This document shows, one piece after another, positions 62,195-64,000 of a stretch of 64,000 nt of DNA. The notes under the pieces are model-generated. The model saw only the letters and a list, made by a program, of their open reading frames with translations, did not search any database and was not told where the DNA came from. Position 1 is the stretch's first letter, and each line of letters starts with the position of its first letter. The stretch spans positions 199,644-263,643 of the forward strand of contig CAWFWX010000008.1 in NCBI GenBank assembly GCA_963819635.1. The letters run 5' to 3'. A program made the position numbers and the translations under genes. The DNA is from JACVRW01 sp963819635. Its GTDB lineage: Bacteria > Actinomycetota > Thermoleophilia > Solirubrobacterales > Thermoleophilaceae.

Positions 62195-63814
62195 TCAGGC
62201 TTCGGAGTACTCCCCGAACTCCTCGCGCATGACCCCGCAGACCTCGCCGATCGAGGCGCGCTCCTTCAGCGCGGCGCGCATCGGCTCCAGCAGGTTCGTG
62301 TCGCCGGCGCAGGCCTGACGGAGCTCCTCGAGCCGCGCGTCGACGCCGGCCTGGTCGCGCTCCTCCTTGAAGGCCTTCAGCCGCTCGACCTGCTCGCGCT
62401 CGGACTCGGGGTCCACGCGCAGGATCTCGACCTCGTCGACCTGGTCGGTCACGTACTCGTTCACGCCGACGACGATGTCCTGCTTCTGCTTGTAGCGCTC
62501 CTCGTAGCCCCAGGCGGACTCCTCGACCTCGGCGCGGATGAACGGGATGCAGTTCACCGAGCCGCCCATCTCCTCGACTCGGTCGATCAGCTCCTGCGCC
62601 GCGGCCTCGATCTCGTCCGTGAGCGCCTCGATGAAGTAGGAGCCGGCGAACGGGTCCGCGGTGTCGGCGGCACCCGACTCGTGGGCGAGGATCTGCTGCG
62701 TGCGGAGCGCGATCCGCGCGGCCGTCTCGCTCGGCAGGGCGAGCGCCTCGTCGAACCCGTTCGTGTGGAGAGACTGCGTGCCCCCGCACACGGCGGCGAA
62801 CCCCTGGAGCGCCACGCGCACGATGTTGTTGTGCGGCTGCTGCGCCGCGAGCGTGACGCCGCCGGTCTGCGTGTGGAAGCGCATCTTCAGCGAGCGGTCG
62901 TCCCTGGCCCCGAAGCGCTCGCGCATGATCCGCGCCCACATCCGGCGAGCGGCGCGGAACTTCGCCACCTCCTGGAAGACGTTGTTGTGGCCGTTGAAGA
63001 AGAAGGCGAGCCGCGGGCCGAACTCGTCGACCTGGAGGCCGGCGTCGATCGCCGCCTGCACGTAAGCGATCGCGTTGGCGAGCGTGAAGCCGACCTCCTG
63101 GACGGCCGAACAGCCCTTCTCGCGCATGTGGTAGCCCGAGATCGAGATGGTGTTCCACTTCGGGATGCGCTCGTGGCAGTAGGCGAACAGGTCCGTGGTG
63201 AGCCGCATCGCCGGGCCCGGCGGGTAGATGAAGTTCCCGCGCGCTATGTACTCCTTCAGCACGTCGTTCTGCGTCGTGCCGGTGAGCTGCTCCGCCGCCA
63301 CGTCCTGCTCCTCGCCGACCAGCTCGTAGAGGAGCAGCAGCACCGCGGCCGGCGCGTTGATCGTCATCGAGGTGGACACCTGGTCGAGCGGGATCCCGTC
63401 GAAGACCCGCCGCATGTCGTCGATCGTGTCGATGGCGACGCCGGTGCGGCCCACCTCGCCCATGCACAGCGGGTCGTCGGAGTCGCGGCCGAGCTGGGTC
63501 GGGAGGTCGAACGCCATCGAGAGGCCCGTCGAGCCGTGGTTGATCAGGTAGTGGAAGCGCTCGTTGGTCTCCTTGGCGCTCGCGTAGCCCGCGTACTGGC
63601 GCTTCGTCCACGTGCGGCCGCGGTACATATCCGGGTGGATGCCGCGCGTGAACGGGTACTCGCCGGGCTCGCCGAGGCGCTCCTCGAGCCCCGGCGCGAC
63701 GTCTTCGGCTTCGTAGACGTGCTTGACCTCGATCCCGGAGTCGGTGAAGCGGCGCTCGTCGTCGGGACCGACGATCGGCGCGATGCTTGGCTTCTCGTCC
63801 GGCTTAGTGGCCAT
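62195..63814 (-). CDS. Methylmalonyl-CoA mutase, large (alpha) chain without B12 domain
   Basis: 539 aa from ATG 63814 (MATKPDEKPS). The TIM-barrel acyl-CoA mutase chain: YRGRTWTKRQYAGYASAKETNERF, GTTQNDVLKEYIARGNFIYPPGP, NTISISGYHMREKG and THTNGFDEALALPSE-type end. Tyr in RQYAG and Arg in YIARG match methylmalonyl-CoA mutase rather than isobutyryl-CoA mutase, which has Phe and Gln there. The cobalamin-binding subunit must be encoded elsewhere. Confidence 0.9.
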   Translation of the reverse strand: MATKPDEKPSIAPIVGPDDERRFTDSGIEVKHVYEAEDVAPGLEERLGEPGEYPFTRGIHPDMYRGRTWTKRQYAGYASAKETNERFHYLINHGSTGLSMAFDLPTQLGRDSDDPLCMGEVGRTGVAIDTIDDMRRVFDGIPLDQVSTSMTINAPAAVLLLLYELVGEEQDVAAEQLTGTTQNDVLKEYIARGNFIYPPGPAMRLTTDLFAYCHERIPKWNTISISGYHMREKGCSAVQEVGFTLANAIAYVQAAIDAGLQVDEFGPRLAFFFNGHNNVFQEVAKFRAARRMWARIMRERFGARDDRSLKMRFHTQTGGVTLAAQQPHNNIVRVALQGFAAVCGGTQSLHTNGFDEALALPSETAARIALRTQQILAHESGAADTADPFAGSYFIEALTDEIEAAAQELIDRVEEMGGSVNCIPFIRAEVEESAWGYEERYKQKQDIVVGVNEYVTDQVDEVEILRVDPESEREQVERLKAFKEERDQAGVDARLEELRQACAGDTNLLEPMRAALKERASIGEVCGVMREEFGEYSEA

Positions 63815-63841
63815 TGAGGGTCCAAGGATACGGTTCGGCTC

Positions 63842-64000
63842 GTGAGCGACGCCGCGAAGATCTTGCTGGCCCTGGTCGCTCTCATGTGGGCCGTCGAGGT
63901 CGTGGACGTGCTGGCCGACCATCAGCTCGATCAGTACGGGATCGAGGCGCGCGAGCCCGAGGGGCTCGACGGAATCGTGACCGCGCCGTTCCTGCACGTC
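63842..64000 (+). CDS. Rhomboid-family intramembrane protease, N-terminal fragment
   Basis: GTG 63842 opens a frame that runs off the window (53 codons). It has one hydrophobic segment (KILLALVALMWAVEVVDVLA), then HQLDQYGIEAREPEGLDGIVTAPFLHV. This is the usual start of actinobacterial rhomboids, in which G(I/V)-x-APFLHGGFGHL follows. The Ser/His pair would lie beyond the window. Divergent from the mutase gene, 27 bp between. Confidence 0.75.
   Translation, partial: MSDAAKILLALVALMWAVEVVDVLADHQLDQYGIEAREPEGLDGIVTAPFLHV

Noticed and set aside
1..64000. tRNA, rRNA, riboswitch, origin, integrase or transposase
   Set aside because: No cloverleaf, rRNA, DnaA-box cluster or known mobile-element gene was recognised on either strand; a covariance-model scan would be needed to exclude small RNAs.

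Overview
This 64 kb window is very GC-rich, densely packed chromosomal DNA. The gene content points to an actinobacterium of the Thermoleophilia (Solirubrobacterales/Gaiellales-like). The clues are two DUF3352 lipoproteins, secreted CSLREA/RTX/thrombospondin-repeat proteins with Arg-rich C-terminal domains, glucosylglycerate synthesis genes, an ECF42 sigma factor next to a DGPF/YCII gene, an FdlB-like membrane protein, and many GTG/TTG starts with 4-bp overlaps. This placement is an inference from gene content, not a phylogeny. I saw no tRNA, rRNA, CRISPR, transposase, integrase or phage gene. No gap between genes exceeds about 140 bp.

Layout. 0-5.8 kb: small and secreted proteins (DUF2630, DUF3352, a large CSLREA beta-helix protein). 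5.8-10.8 kb: MrfA/YprA-type helicase, glucosyl-3-phosphoglycerate synthase plus phosphatase (a compatible-solute pair), SrpA-like catalase. 10.8-15.2 kb: tyrosinase, glycerate kinase, macro-domain protein, DGPF protein and ECF42 sigma factor with a candidate self-type promoter. 15.2-18.3 kb: SDR - LigC-like DNA ligase - circularly permuted sugar dehydrogenase operon. 18.3-26.1 kb: secreted calcium-binding-repeat proteins and a four-gene coupled operon (small secreted protein, FdlB-like membrane protein, Asp-box lipoprotein, RTX protein). 26.1-36.2 kb: DtxR regulator, aminotransferase/membrane pair, sucCD, HAD and MBL enzymes, a broken glycosidase gene. 36.3-42.2 kb: acyl-CoA carboxylase alpha - AraC - VOC operon, alpha/beta hydrolase, P450. 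42.2-48.9 kb: assimilatory sulfate reduction operon sir-cysH-cysD-cysN-tauE-aroF. 48.9-57.8 kb: amidase, DrrAB-type ABC transporter, two cupins, MarR, ornithine-cyclodeaminase-like enzyme, second DUF3352 protein, MFS transporter. 57.7-64 kb: acyl-CoA carboxylase beta, Tat-exported sulfatase-fold enzyme with Thr in place of the formylglycine Cys, Glu-Pro repeat protein, methyltransferase, methylmalonyl-CoA mutase large subunit, start of a rhomboid protease.

How the genes fit together. The carboxylase alpha, beta and probable epsilon subunits, the mutase and succinyl-CoA synthetase form a propionyl-CoA to succinate route, although the genes are scattered. The sulfur operon covers activation and reduction of sulfate to sulfide.

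Two things stand out. The PQQ-type sugar dehydrogenase has its two propeller halves in swapped order behind a normal signal peptide. In addition, eleven reading-frame breaks, ten of them single extra bases, fall in six genes, all in the first 36 kb and mostly in secreted or accessory proteins. They could be insertion-type sequencing errors or real decay; raw reads would decide.
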